Shown: positions 1 through 6,924, counted from the stretch's first letter. The stretch: 15,079 nucleotides of DNA from Arcicella rigui (GCF_034929435.1 NZ_JAYFUM010000038.1:1-15079), one strand, 5' to 3'. Notes: generated by a model from the sequence alone, not told the origin. Numbers and translations: made by a program.

Positions 1-77
1 AACGACTCACTGAAAATACGACTTTGACGAATCTCGTATTTTGTACTTTTTCCAGTTTTTGATTTTGAATTTGCCAT
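1..77 (-). CDS. Unidentified protein, N-terminal fragment (cut by window edge)
   Basis: The reverse strand has an ATG at 77-75 followed by 25 open codons to the window edge. The peptide begins MANSKSKTGKSTKYEIR and is rich in Lys and Ser, with no hydrophobic stretch, so the visible part looks soluble and basic. The fragment is too short to name a family. A short perfect hairpin (83-101) sits just upstream of the ATG and would lie in the 5' leader of this transcript. No Shine-Dalgarno is seen, as expected in Bacteroidota. The reading frame could be chance because only 77 bases are visible, but the composition and the good start context favour a real gene. Confidence 0.55.
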   Translation of the reverse strand, partial: MANSKSKTGKSTKYEIRQSRIFSES

Positions 78-82
78 TATTT

Positions 83-101
83 GTTGCCTTTTGAAGGCAA
101 C
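83..101. repeat. Perfect 8-bp hairpin next to a start codon
   Basis: GTTGCCTT (83-90) and AAGGCAAC (94-101) are perfect reverse complements with a 3-base loop. The hairpin lies 5 bases upstream of the minus-strand ATG at 77. It could be a leader hairpin of that gene or simply a small palindrome. There is no T-tract that would make it a convincing terminator on either strand. Confidence 0.5.
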
Positions 102-172
102 CTATTTTAGGCAAGGACAAGTTTTTTGAGTACTGAGTTTTGAGTTTTTGAATGAAGAGTTTTTTGAAAAAT

Positions 173-336
173 CGTAGCGGCAATCCCTTGCGGTTGCCGT
201 TGGTATTATAAAGATTCTCTGATGCGTCAACCCAAATGGATTTCCGTTATAAAAATCCTTAAATTTGACAACTGTGAATGACTATTATTCGGTGTAAAAT
301 TCTTAGAATCGGCAACCGCAAGGGATTGCTGCTACG
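173..336. repeat. Pair of 27-bp inverted repeats, MITE- or REP-doublet-like
   Basis: The 27 bases at 173-199 are the reverse complement of 310-336 with a single mismatch (CGTAGCGGC versus CGTAGCAGC on the same strand). They enclose about 110 bases without a coding frame I can support. Each arm also folds on itself (GGCAA pairs with TTGCC around CC/GG), which is the form of a REP-type palindrome. The pair could be a REP doublet or a small non-autonomous element. No transposase is visible. Confidence 0.6.
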
Positions 337-371
337 GGAAATTTTAATTAATGAACTTTTAAAAATACTGA

Positions 372-399
372 TTGCCAATAGCTAATCATTAAACATTTG
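372..399 (+). promoter_or_regulatory. Possible Bacteroidota promoter for the epimerase gene
   Basis: A TTG at 372-374 and AACATTTG at 392-399 (one mismatch to the TAnnTTTG -7 box) are 17 bases apart, about 50 bases before the ATG at 449. The match is partial and the sequence is AT-rich, so chance is a real possibility. Confidence 0.28.
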
Positions 400-448
400 G
401 AATGTTATTCACCACAAAAATCTAACTAACACAAAATACATAAACATT

Positions 449-1315
449 ATGCAAATTATTGAAAATCAATTTCTAAAAGCGACAATCAATCCACTTGGGG
501 CTGAGTTGGTGAGTCTTTTCAACAAAGAAAATAATACAGAATATATTTGGAATGCCGACCCTGCTTTTTGGGGAAAAAGCTCGCCTGTACTTTTTCCAAT
601 CATTGGAGCTTTGAAGAATAATCAGTATTTCTATCAAGGAAAAACTTATACACTCCCTCGACATGGTTTTGCTCGTGAAAGAGTATTTTCAGTAGAAAGT
701 CAGACAGAATCAAGTATTATTTTTTTGTTAAAACAAGATGAAGAAAGTTTAAAGGTATATCCTTTCGATTTTGAGTTTCGTTTGATTTATACTTTGCTTG
801 AAAAAACACTTTCAGTATCATATTCTGTGAAAAATACGGGAAATAATGAAATGTATTTTTCAGTAGGCGGGCATCCAGCTTTTGCTGTACCACTTTCTGA
901 AAATTCGGTTTATGACGATTATTATTTGGAATTTAATCAAACCGAAGATTTTCCCCGTTGGGAATTGGCAGATGGCGGTTTAATCAAAAAAGAAGCCACA
1001 GCTTTTATAGAAAACACCAATCGCTTGCCTTTGACCAAAGAATTATTTTACCAAGATGCCCTCGTTTTCAAGCATTTACAATCAACATCAGTAGTTTTAA
1101 AAGCCGATAATAGCGAAGCGAAACTTACCTTTGATTTTCAAGGATTCCCATTTTTAGGAATTTGGGCAGCAAAAAATGCTAATTTCGTTTGTATGGAACC
1201 TTGGTGTGGCATTGCAGATAGTGAAATCCATGAGCAAGATTTTACAAAAAAAGAAGGTATTGAAATTATTCAACCAGACCAAATATTCTTGCGTACTTGG
1301 TCGGTATCAGTTTAA
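449..1315 (+). CDS. Aldose 1-epimerase family protein (LacX/YeaD-like mutarotase)
   Basis: This 288-aa protein is a cytoplasmic galactose-mutarotase-fold enzyme, expected to interconvert alpha and beta anomers of an aldose or sugar phosphate. Diagnostic motifs are RHGFAR (residues 71-76, with catalytic-type His72), GGHPAF (140-145, His142) and FVCMEPWCG with Glu250 as the likely catalytic base. Length and motif order match the 290-aa LacX/YeaD-like branch rather than the longer canonical GalM. There is no signal peptide. The ATG at 449 is preferred because the N-terminal beta strand begins immediately after it. The gene is monocistronic, with a strong terminator directly downstream. The exact sugar substrate cannot be read from the sequence. 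Confidence 0.9.
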   Translation: MQIIENQFLKATINPLGAELVSLFNKENNTEYIWNADPAFWGKSSPVLFPIIGALKNNQYFYQGKTYTLPRHGFARERVFSVESQTESSIIFLLKQDEESLKVYPFDFEFRLIYTLLEKTLSVSYSVKNTGNNEMYFSVGGHPAFAVPLSENSVYDDYYLEFNQTEDFPRWELADGGLIKKEATAFIENTNRLPLTKELFYQDALVFKHLQSTSVVLKADNSEAKLTFDFQGFPFLGIWAAKNANFVCMEPWCGIADSEIHEQDFTKKEGIEIIQPDQIFLRTWSVSV

Positions 1316-1342
1316 GAAAATTTTATTTTGAAATATTTCGAC

Positions 1343-1379
1343 GATGGTTTTTCTAATCGAAGAACCATCTTTATTTTTT
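1343..1379 (+). terminator. Rho-independent terminator of the epimerase gene
   Basis: GATGGTTTTTC (1343-1353) pairs with GAAGAACCATC (1359-1369) over 11 bp with one G-U pair and a 5-base loop, followed by a T-rich tract (TTTATTTTTT). Confidence 0.85.
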
Positions 1380-1431
1380 CGTCGGGTCTCAATACTCAAC
1401 GATTTCCTTAGCTTATCAAATACTCGTAGCG

Positions 1432-1439
1432 TATTTTTG
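1432..1439 (+). promoter_or_regulatory. Candidate -7 box upstream of maeB
   Basis: TATTTTTG fits the Bacteroidota -7 consensus TAnnTTTG and lies about 40 bases before the maeB ATG. No clear -33 TTTG is found at the usual spacing. Confidence 0.35.
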
Positions 1440-1479
1440 CTTACAGTTTTGAAAACAAACCATTATTGTACCAATCATT

Positions 1480-3753
1480 ATGAGTCAATTCTCGATTAGA
1501 AAACAAGATGCTTTAGATTATCACTCTAAAGGTCGTCCGGGCAAAATTGCCGTTGTCCCCACCAAAGAAACCGAAACTCAAAGAGACCTTTCTTTAGCTT
1601 ATTCTCCGGGTGTTGCAGAGCCTTGTTTAGCGATTGCCGCCAACCGTGAAGATGTTTATAAATATACAGCAAAAGGGAATTTAGTAGCTGTAATTTCAAA
1701 CGGAACAGCCGTGTTAGGACTCGGAAATATTGGGGCAGAAGCTTCAAAGCCTGTGATGGAAGGGAAAGGCGTTTTGTTTAAAATTTTTGCGGATATTGAT
1801 GTTTTTGATATTGAATTAAACACCGAAGACCCCGAAGAAATTATCCGTACTGTAAAAATCTTAGAACCAACTTTTGGTGGCGTAAACCTCGAAGATATTA
1901 AATCGCCAGAGTGTTTCGAGATTGAAGAAAGATTAAGAAAAGACCTTAATATTCCTATCATGCACGACGACCAACACGGTACTGCCATCATTTCGGCAGC
2001 CGCTTTGTTGAACGCTTTGGAATTGGTAGGCAAACGCATCGAAGAATGTAAAATTACTATTTCGGGTGCTGGTGCTGCCGCTCTTTCTTGTGCCAAATTG
2101 TACTTAGGTTTAGGTGCGAAAGTAGAAAATGTATTGATGTTCGATAAAGACGGTTTGGTATCGAAACAAAGAACAGATTTGAATAAGTACGTTCAACCTT
2201 TTGCTACCGACCGCACAGATATTCACAACCTCAAAGAAGCGATGGTTGGGGCGGATGTATTTTTAGGTTTATCGGTTGGTAATATCGTTTCACAAGAAAT
2301 GATTAAGTCGATGGCGAAAGATGCTATCGTTTTTGCGATGGCAAACCCAACGCCTGAAATTTCGTATGAAGATGCCGTAGCCGCTCGTGAAGATATTATT
2401 ATGGCGACAGGTCGCTCGGATTATCCCAACCAAGTAAATAACGTATTGGGTTTCCCCTACATTTTCAGAGGAGCGTTGGACGTGCGTGCTACCGAAATCG
2501 ACGAAACCATGAAACTGGCAGCCGCAAAAGCTTTGGCAGAATTAGCGAAGAAACCAGTGCCAGACATCGTAAACTTGGCTTATAACGAAAAGAACCTTTC
2601 TTTCGGAAGAAATTATATTATTCCAAAACCTGTTGACCCACGTTTAATTACTACCGTAGCTCCAGCAGTGGCACGTGCGGCAATGGAAGCAGGTTTGGCA
2701 CAAAAACCTATTACCGATTGGGATGCTTACGAATTGGAACTAAGCAAACGTTTGGGCTTGGATAATCAATTGATGAAGTACATTTTCAATCGTGCAAAAC
2801 GTGCTCCGAAACGTGTAGTTTTTGCCGATGCCGAGAATTTGAAAGTATTGAAATCTGTTCAGCAATCGAAAGACGAAGGTATTTGTATTCCGATTTTGTT
2901 GGGTGATAAAAATAAAATCAGAAGAATTATCGAAGAAAATAATCTTGAATTGAACGAAGTACAAATCATTGATACTCGTGCGGCTGAAAACCTTGAACGT
3001 TTGAAAGAATACGGTGATATTTTCTTCAACAAAAGAAAACGCAAAGGTTACAATCAGTACGAAGCCCACAAACAAATGCAAGTACGCAGTTACTTCGCTT
3101 CGATGATGGTAGAAACGGGCGATGCCGACTGTGTGATTTCTGGTCTTACTCGTAATTATCCAGATGCTATTCGTCCAGCTTTACAGATTATTGGTCGTGA
3201 AGATGGCGTGAAGAAAGTAGCGGGTATGTACATTTTATTGACGAAAAAAGGCCCAGTATTTTTCTCAGATACAACCGTGAATTTCAATCCTACCGTTGAA
3301 GACATTGTTGAAATTACAGAATTAACCGCCAAAGCCGTTGAACGTTTCAACTTGAAACCAAGAATTGCTTTATTGACCTACTCAAATTTTGGTACTGCCA
3401 ATGGAGAAGATGCCGTAAAAATGCGTGAAGCGACGGCTATTTTACAGAAAAAGCATCCAGAAATGATTGTAGAAGGTGAAATGCAAGCACACTTAGCCTT
3501 TGATAATGAGTTGATTAAAGAAAATTATCCATTCTCGAAGTTTGCCGAAGAAGGAGCAAATACCTTAATTTTCCCTAATCTTTCTGCTGCCAACATTGCC
3601 TATAACTTATTGAAAGAAACCAGTGATATTGAGTACATCGGGCCAATCCTTTTAGGATTACGTAAACCTGTACACGTATTACAATTAGGTTCATCAGTAC
3701 GTGAAATTGTAAACATGGTAGCCATTGCCGTGGTAGAAGCACAAGGGAAATAA
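1480..3753 (+). CDS. maeB: NADP-dependent malic enzyme with C-terminal phosphotransacetylase-like domain
   Basis: The 757-aa protein has the two-domain layout of MaeB (about 759 aa in E. coli). It should oxidatively decarboxylate malate to pyruvate and make NADPH in the cytoplasm. The malic enzyme part fills roughly residues 15-420: YSPGVAEPC (41-49) carries the catalytic Tyr, EGKGVLFK the catalytic Lys, LEDIKSPEC (137-145) and MHDDQHGTA (161-169) the metal ligands, and ISGAGAAALS starts the nucleotide-binding fold. The rest (about 430-757) is a phosphate acetyl/butyryltransferase-like domain, which in MaeB is regulatory (acetyl-CoA control) rather than catalytic. All key residues are present and no frameshift is seen. 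The gene is monocistronic and ends at a T-tailed hairpin. Confidence 0.95.
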   Translation: MSQFSIRKQDALDYHSKGRPGKIAVVPTKETETQRDLSLAYSPGVAEPCLAIAANREDVYKYTAKGNLVAVISNGTAVLGLGNIGAEASKPVMEGKGVLFKIFADIDVFDIELNTEDPEEIIRTVKILEPTFGGVNLEDIKSPECFEIEERLRKDLNIPIMHDDQHGTAIISAAALLNALELVGKRIEECKITISGAGAAALSCAKLYLGLGAKVENVLMFDKDGLVSKQRTDLNKYVQPFATDRTDIHNLKEAMVGADVFLGLSVGNIVSQEMIKSMAKDAIVFAMANPTPEISYEDAVAAREDIIMATGRSDYPNQVNNVLGFPYIFRGALDVRATEIDETMKLAAAKALAELAKKPVPDIVNLAYNEKNLSFGRNYIIPKPVDPRLITTVAPAVARAAMEAGLAQKPITDWDAYELELSKRLGLDNQLMKYIFNRAKRAPKRVVFADAENLKVLKSVQQSKDEGICIPILLGDKNKIRRIIEENNLELNEVQIIDTRAAENLERLKEYGDIFFNKRKRKGYNQYEAHKQMQVRSYFASMMVETGDADCVISGLTRNYPDAIRPALQIIGREDGVKKVAGMYILLTKKGPVFFSDTTVNFNPTVEDIVEITELTAKAVERFNLKPRIALLTYSNFGTANGEDAVKMREATAILQKKHPEMIVEGEMQAHLAFDNELIKENYPFSKFAEEGANTLIFPNLSAANIAYNLLKETSDIEYIGPILLGLRKPVHVLQLGSSVREIVNMVAIAVVEAQGK

Positions 3754-3789
3754 GTATCAATTTTTAAGGAACATACTTATTAAAATAGA

Positions 3790-3818
3790 AAAGGGTCGGG
3801 ATTAATTCCGACCTTTTT
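3790..3818 (+). terminator. Terminator of maeB, palindrome type shared with 7819-7838
   Basis: GGTCGG (3794-3799) and CCGACC (3808-3813) form the stem around GATTAATT, with AAAA upstream and TTTTT downstream. Nearly the same 20 bases recur at 7819-7838, so this is a recurrent terminator-like palindrome of the genome. Confidence 0.85.
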
Positions 3819-3843
3819 CTATTTTAATTTAACTTAAAAAACA

Positions 3844-3876
3844 ACTCATGGCATGACTTTAAGTCATACCATGAGT
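3844..3876. repeat. 33-nt palindromic repeat, copy 1
   Basis: ACTCATGGCATGACTT is followed by its reverse complement with one C-A mismatch, giving a 16-bp hairpin with a one-base loop. Related 33-nt copies lie at 4599-4631 and 7782-7814. Confidence 0.8.
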
Positions 3877-3951
3877 AAAATTCGACCTATTAAATTAAAA
3901 ATCCTGATAATAAAGTCAAAAATAGTATAGTAAGTAACTAATTATCGAAGA

Positions 3952-4125
3952 CTATTTTTGTTTTTTGATTTTAGTAGTGATTGCAAAAAAAATAATTACA
4001 ATAGAGAATCCAATTAAAGCTGGAATTTGTAATAGTTCATCCAAACTGAATTTATTGTTTTTATATCCTAAGTATATTAAAAATGCAATATTGATGATGC
4101 CTAAAAAAGCCAATCTTGTTTTCAT
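3952..4125 (-). CDS. Small two-helix membrane protein (57 aa)
   Basis: Reading the reverse strand from ATG at 4125 gives a 57-residue protein ending at TAG (3954-3952). It begins MKTRLAFLGIINIAFLIYLG, has a second hydrophobic segment (about residues 34-50, IPALIGFSIVIIFFAI) and ends in a basic tail (TKIKKQK). Two short helices joined by a polar loop with a positive end suggest an inner-membrane protein with both ends in the cytoplasm. It lies 49 bases downstream of a similar-sized gene on the same strand and is probably co-transcribed with it. No family is recognised. The plus-strand reading of this stretch has no plausible start and is taken as a shadow. Confidence 0.65.
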   Translation of the reverse strand: MKTRLAFLGIINIAFLIYLGYKNNKFSLDELLQIPALIGFSIVIIFFAITTKIKKQK

Positions 4126-4174
4126 AGTATTTGTTTTGAGATTTTTAAATTGTCAACCAAAAGAGAGTAAAAGT

Positions 4175-4351
4175 CTATACTTTATCTTCTATTTTTTTCT
4201 TTAGAACATAGTATTCAATGACGATGGCAATACCAAAGAAAGTCCAGAAAGGAATGATTACTGTTTTATTTTCTTCAAAAATCCACAGATAGCCCAAGTA
4301 GCAATTAAGAGCAAAAATTGTTAATAGCATCAATAGTATTATGTTTTTCAT
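4175..4351 (-). CDS. Small two-helix membrane protein (58 aa)
   Basis: Reading the reverse strand from ATG at 4351 gives 58 residues ending at TAG (4177-4175). The N-terminus MKNIILLMLLTIFALNCY is strongly hydrophobic. A second hydrophobic segment (about residues 32-48, VIIPFWTFFGIAIVIEYYV) follows the polar EENKT turn, and the C-terminus is charged (KKKIEDK). The shape matches the neighbouring 57-aa gene: two helices and a basic tail. The two probably form one small operon, this gene first. A TATATTTG box lies 66 bases upstream of the ATG. The function is unknown; small membrane-subunit, accessory or type I toxin-like roles cannot be told apart. Confidence 0.65.
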   Translation of the reverse strand: MKNIILLMLLTIFALNCYLGYLWIFEENKTVIIPFWTFFGIAIVIEYYVLKKKIEDKV

Positions 4352-4416
4352 AGGTAATTAGTTTAGTGTTATTTTCTTGTGTCAAGAGTCAATTATCTTG
4401 ATTTTCGTTACTCTTT

Positions 4417-4424
4417 CAAATATA
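4417..4424 (-). promoter_or_regulatory. Candidate -7 box for the small membrane gene pair
   Basis: On the minus strand 4424-4417 reads TATATTTG, an exact match to TAnnTTTG, 66 bases before the ATG at 4351. No clear -33 TTTG is seen at 19-21 bases upstream. Confidence 0.35.
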
Positions 4425-4527
4425 AAAGATTGTTTTGAAATTATTCTTTCTCAGACAACAAGCCCACAAATTTTCTATACAGACGCTTATATTTTGGCTA
4501 TGACACAGCTTTTAGTTTGATAATAGT

Positions 4528-4562
4528 ATTCATTTACTTATCTCTTAGCTACTTTAAATTAA
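4528..4562 (+). repeat. 35-bp direct repeat, left copy
   Basis: The 35 bases starting ATTCATTTACTTATCTC match 5710-5744 (ATTCATCTGCCTATCTC) at 30 of 35 positions. The two copies bracket the tandem-repeat ORF and the 248-aa gene. Confidence 0.65.
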
Positions 4563-4584
4563 CGTCTTTGTATTAAAAGAGTTT

Positions 4585-4836
4585 ATGATAAAAAAACAAC
4601 AGATGGCATGGCTTCAAGTCATGCTATCTGTAAAAATCTCTCAATCAGGAAGCAAAATCCCTCAATCAGGAAGTAAAATCCCTCAATCAGGATGTAAAAT
4701 CTCTCAGTCAGGAAGTAAAATCTCTCAGTCGGGAAGCAAAATCCCTCAGTCGGGAAGCAAAATCTCTACGTTAGGAAGTGAAATCCCTCAGTCAGGAAGC
4801 AAAATCTCTCAATCAAGAAGCAAAATCCCTCAGTAG
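4585..4836 (+). CDS. Low-complexity KI(S/P)QSGS repeat ORF
   Basis: This 83-aa frame starts at ATG 4585. Its first 16 residues are read through a palindromic repeat, and the rest is nine full 7-residue units of KI(S/P)QSGS and a tenth cut by TAG. Differences between units at CAA/CAG, TCA/TCG and AGC/AGT are all silent in this frame, and only TCT/CCT swaps Ser for Pro repeatedly. That pattern suggests the frame is, or was, translated. The stop sits where the tenth unit should have TCG (TCG to TAG), so the ORF may be a truncated relic. No signal peptide or known domain is seen. It converges on the minus-strand 248-aa gene. Confidence 0.4.
   Translation: MIKKQQMAWLQVMLSVKISQSGSKIPQSGSKIPQSGCKISQSGSKISQSGSKIPQSGSKISTLGSEIPQSGSKISQSRSKIPQ
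4599..4631. repeat. 33-nt palindromic repeat, copy 2
   Basis: ACAGATGGCATG pairs with CATGCTATCTGT (one G-U) around a 9-base loop. It is a diverged relative of the palindromes at 3844 and 7782, and its outer arms changed on both sides so that pairing is kept. Confidence 0.7.
4633..4836 (+). repeat. 21-bp tandem repeat array, about 9.7 units
   Basis: The unit is AAAATCYCTCARTCRGGAAGY, with nine full copies from 4633 to 4821 and a partial tenth to 4836. There are no spacers between copies, so this is a minisatellite and not a CRISPR array. The unit is a multiple of three and keeps one frame open. Confidence 0.9.
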
Positions 4837-4887
4837 GGTTACTCCATCTCTCTAATTACCCCCGACATCCTAAAGATTAGAAGCTAC

Positions 4888-5634
4888 CTATTTTTTCTTG
4901 AAATCCTTAATACTTACTCCAGTTACTTGTTTATATTCTTGACTACTTGCTCCGAAGGCTGCTTTTATATACTTTTTAATATCTAAACTTATATTGTATA
5001 AACTCGTTCCTTCTCCATATAAAACCCTATCTCTCAATAGTCTTGCATTACTGAGTGCCGTGTAAGCAGTCGAAACCTGTTCATTGGCACTATTTTGTTG
5101 ACTGATTAAATTTTTTAGCGTACTTACTTTTAATTCTCCTTCATTAGGCTGATAACTTGGCTCACTTTCTAACAAAGCAACCAAAGCTTTTAAATGTTCA
5201 ACTTGTTGGTTAAAAGAGGTTTGTGAAGATGAAATGGTTTTAGGTTCTTCGGCATTCACACCCTCAACCGTACTGTTTGTTTCTTTTACAGCACTGGCTC
5301 TTTTTCCTTGCAATTTTCGATTAAAGCCTTTTACATCCTTCTTAGTAGCATCGGGGGCATCGGTCATTTCAAAAGCATTAATCAGTCGAGTCGATAAGGT
5401 TCTATTATCCTTAAACAACAAAGCTCTTTCATTGATAGCGATATTATAGGCTGTGGTTTGCCTAATAATTTCATCAATTGCCTCCTTTGCTTGGAGGTAG
5501 GTACTTTCTAATGAAGGAATTTGGATAGACAATTTGCTGGGTTGGTATTGCGTGCCGAAACCTTTGCAAAAATTAATGAGGTCGAAGAAGTTTTTCACGT
5601 TTACAGCGTGTCCTGTTTCTGATGTTGTAGCCAT
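4888..5634 (-). CDS. Conserved-type Bacteroidota hypothetical protein (248 aa)
   Basis: The 248-aa protein starts MATTSETGHAVNVKNF and is predicted soluble and largely helical. There is no signal peptide or membrane helix. The N-terminal SETGHA(V/K)NV block and a middle KGFNRKLQGKRA segment (about 103-115) are features I recall from a family of uncharacterised, often multicopy Bacteroidota proteins; no biochemical role is known to me. A Ser/Thr/Glu-rich linker (about 118-143) separates two helical halves, and the C-terminus is basic (IKDFKKK). The gene lies alone between the tandem repeat and an AT-rich leader that holds one copy of the 35-bp repeat, suggesting the gene and its flanks move or duplicate together. 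Confidence 0.75.
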   Translation of the reverse strand: MATTSETGHAVNVKNFFDLINFCKGFGTQYQPSKLSIQIPSLESTYLQAKEAIDEIIRQTTAYNIAINERALLFKDNRTLSTRLINAFEMTDAPDATKKDVKGFNRKLQGKRASAVKETNSTVEGVNAEEPKTISSSQTSFNQQVEHLKALVALLESEPSYQPNEGELKVSTLKNLISQQNSANEQVSTAYTALSNARLLRDRVLYGEGTSLYNISLDIKKYIKAAFGASSQEYKQVTGVSIKDFKKK

Positions 5635-5979
5635 TTTTTTGAATTTTAGAAAAGTGAGAAATTAATAATAAAGTAGCTTAGAGCAATCAGCTTAGAGTTT
5701 TATAAAAGCATTCATCTGCCTATCTCTCAGCTACTTAAAATTAATATTTTTTCAAATTGAACCGACAAAGCCAAGCGTATTTTTATTATACGGTAAACTT
5801 TTTCTAAAAAAGCAGGAGAAAGTAAGTGGTTAATTAGGCTTTAGAGGAAAATGTTAAAAAATAGGGATGAGTTTGCTGATAAAAAATAAAGTGGTACTTT
5901 AGGAAAATAGAAAATAATAGGTTTAACAATATAGAATTACGACATCACTTTCGCATATTAGCGAGTTAGAGGCAATAAA
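5635..5979. other. 345-bp AT-rich intergenic region
   Basis: I see no supported gene here. It holds the leader of the minus-strand 248-aa gene, the right copy of the 35-bp direct repeat (5710-5744), and the upstream region of the HEPN gene at 5980. TCGC-ATATTA-GCGA near 5952-5965 is a weak palindrome close to the HEPN start. No convincing -33/-7 pair was found. Confidence 0.5.
5710..5744 (+). repeat. 35-bp direct repeat, right copy
   Basis: It matches 4528-4562 at 30 of 35 positions in the same orientation. It lies about 75 bases upstream of the start of the minus-strand 248-aa gene. Confidence 0.65.
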
Positions 5980-6837
5980 ATGAAAACAAGACAGCTAAAG
6001 ATATTATTAAAAGAATTATCAGAACTCAATAACTCTTTCACACATTATTTCTTTGTGTGGACACAATTTTCATTAGGTTACAGTCAGGTTATTGTTGATA
6101 ACAATAATAAATTGACATCTGATATTTTTAAAGAAAATAGTTTTTCTAAAAAGCATAATATTGAATTATCTAACCTAAGTGTCGAACATACCAAAACGAA
6201 TGAAACACTTTTAAATGGTATTTTCACTCTAATCTATTCATCGTTTGAAAATTATCTAACTGAGATTTATTGGGTAACTAAAAAAATTGACAACTCGCTT
6301 TCGGAACTGAATGAAGGAAAATTCGAAAATGATGATGTCCTTGTTTTAAAAGTATTAAATAGACTTAAAATTAATCAAGAAAACCTTGAAGAAAGACACA
6401 TACTGACTTTAGACTATATAAGACTTAAAAGAAATCGACTCATTCATCAAAGTTCTTCTAATATTAGTCGTTCATTAAGAGAAATTATCAATAAAAATGG
6501 GACAGAGTTAAATACTTTTTGGAATGATATTTTGCCAAAACAATTACAAGGGTTAGATTTCTCTGACAACAACAATGCTAATCAAATCACATATAATATT
6601 CTAATTGACACTTTAAATATCTTTCGTGTAATTTCAATATATATTGACAATATAATATTGAAAAGCTTTAGCCAGTCGGAATTCCTTGCCAAGGAAGTAT
6701 TTACTGAGTTTAAGAGAATTAATGGATATAAAAATTTTAGTTTGACAGATGAAAGGAACATAAGAAAGTTTTTAGGATTTTGTAAGATTGAATACAGTTT
6801 TGAACCAAATGAGTATGATTTTCAAGAGATGGTATAG
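5980..6837 (+). CDS. HEPN-domain protein, putative ribonuclease (RiboL-PSP/MAE_28990-like)
   Basis: The 285-aa soluble helical protein carries the HEPN signature: an early helix of the type IYSSFENYLTEIYW (85-98) and, about 50 residues on, R151-N-R-L-I-H156, the Rx4H motif that forms the metal-independent RNase active site in catalytic HEPN proteins. The YSSFENYL helix followed by RNRLIHQ resembles the RiboL-PSP-HEPN and MAE_28990-like groups, known from RNA-repair and defence contexts. The C-terminal part (about 200-285) is unknown. The TAG stop (6835-6837) lies inside the tRNA-like RNA that follows, so the acceptor strand of that RNA overlaps the last four codons. A second HEPN gene follows on the same strand. 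RNase activity is inferred from the motif; the substrate is unknown. Confidence 0.72.
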   Translation: MKTRQLKILLKELSELNNSFTHYFFVWTQFSLGYSQVIVDNNNKLTSDIFKENSFSKKHNIELSNLSVEHTKTNETLLNGIFTLIYSSFENYLTEIYWVTKKIDNSLSELNEGKFENDDVLVLKVLNRLKINQENLEERHILTLDYIRLKRNRLIHQSSSNISRSLREIINKNGTELNTFWNDILPKQLQGLDFSDNNNANQITYNILIDTLNIFRVISIYIDNIILKSFSQSEFLAKEVFTEFKRINGYKNFSLTDERNIRKFLGFCKIEYSFEPNEYDFQEMV

Positions 6838-6924
6838 CTTAAATGGTTAAAGCATTCCCTTGGAAAGAGCCTCAATTAGGACTTTTTCCAAGGAACGATG
6901 TTGGTTCGAACCCAGCTACCATTA
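6828..6924 (+). ncRNA. tRNA-like RNA with an extended hairpin in place of the anticodon arm
   Basis: The sequence folds as a tRNA. The acceptor stem is GATGGTA (6828-6834) with TACCATT (6917-6923), 7 bp with a terminal G-U, and A6924 is the discriminator. T8 and A9 are followed by D-stem GCTT/AAGC (6837-6840, 6850-6853) with a 9-base loop that contains GG. A 4-base variable loop precedes T-stem GTTGG/CCAGC (6900-6904, 6912-6916) with T-loop TTCGAAC. The anticodon arm is replaced by a hairpin at 6855-6895: about 16 bp with single-base bulges at C6859 and A6881 and a 7-base loop TCAATTA that lacks U33. No CCA is encoded. It cannot act as a tRNA as it stands. It lies between two HEPN genes and overlaps the stop of the first. 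It may be a tRNA mimic, a nuclease substrate, or a pre-tRNA with an insertion. Confidence 0.78.

Noticed and set aside
1526..3760. Several minus-strand open frames opposite maeB
   Set aside because: They are shadows of a well-supported coding sequence, with low-complexity peptides and no starts in a plausible context.
3965..4204. 79-codon plus-strand frame
   Set aside because: It needs a non-ATG start and lies antisense to the two small membrane genes, whose minus-strand peptides look more protein-like.
4633..4836. CRISPR-like array
   Set aside because: The 21-bp units are directly adjacent with no spacers and encode an open frame; this is a tandem minisatellite.
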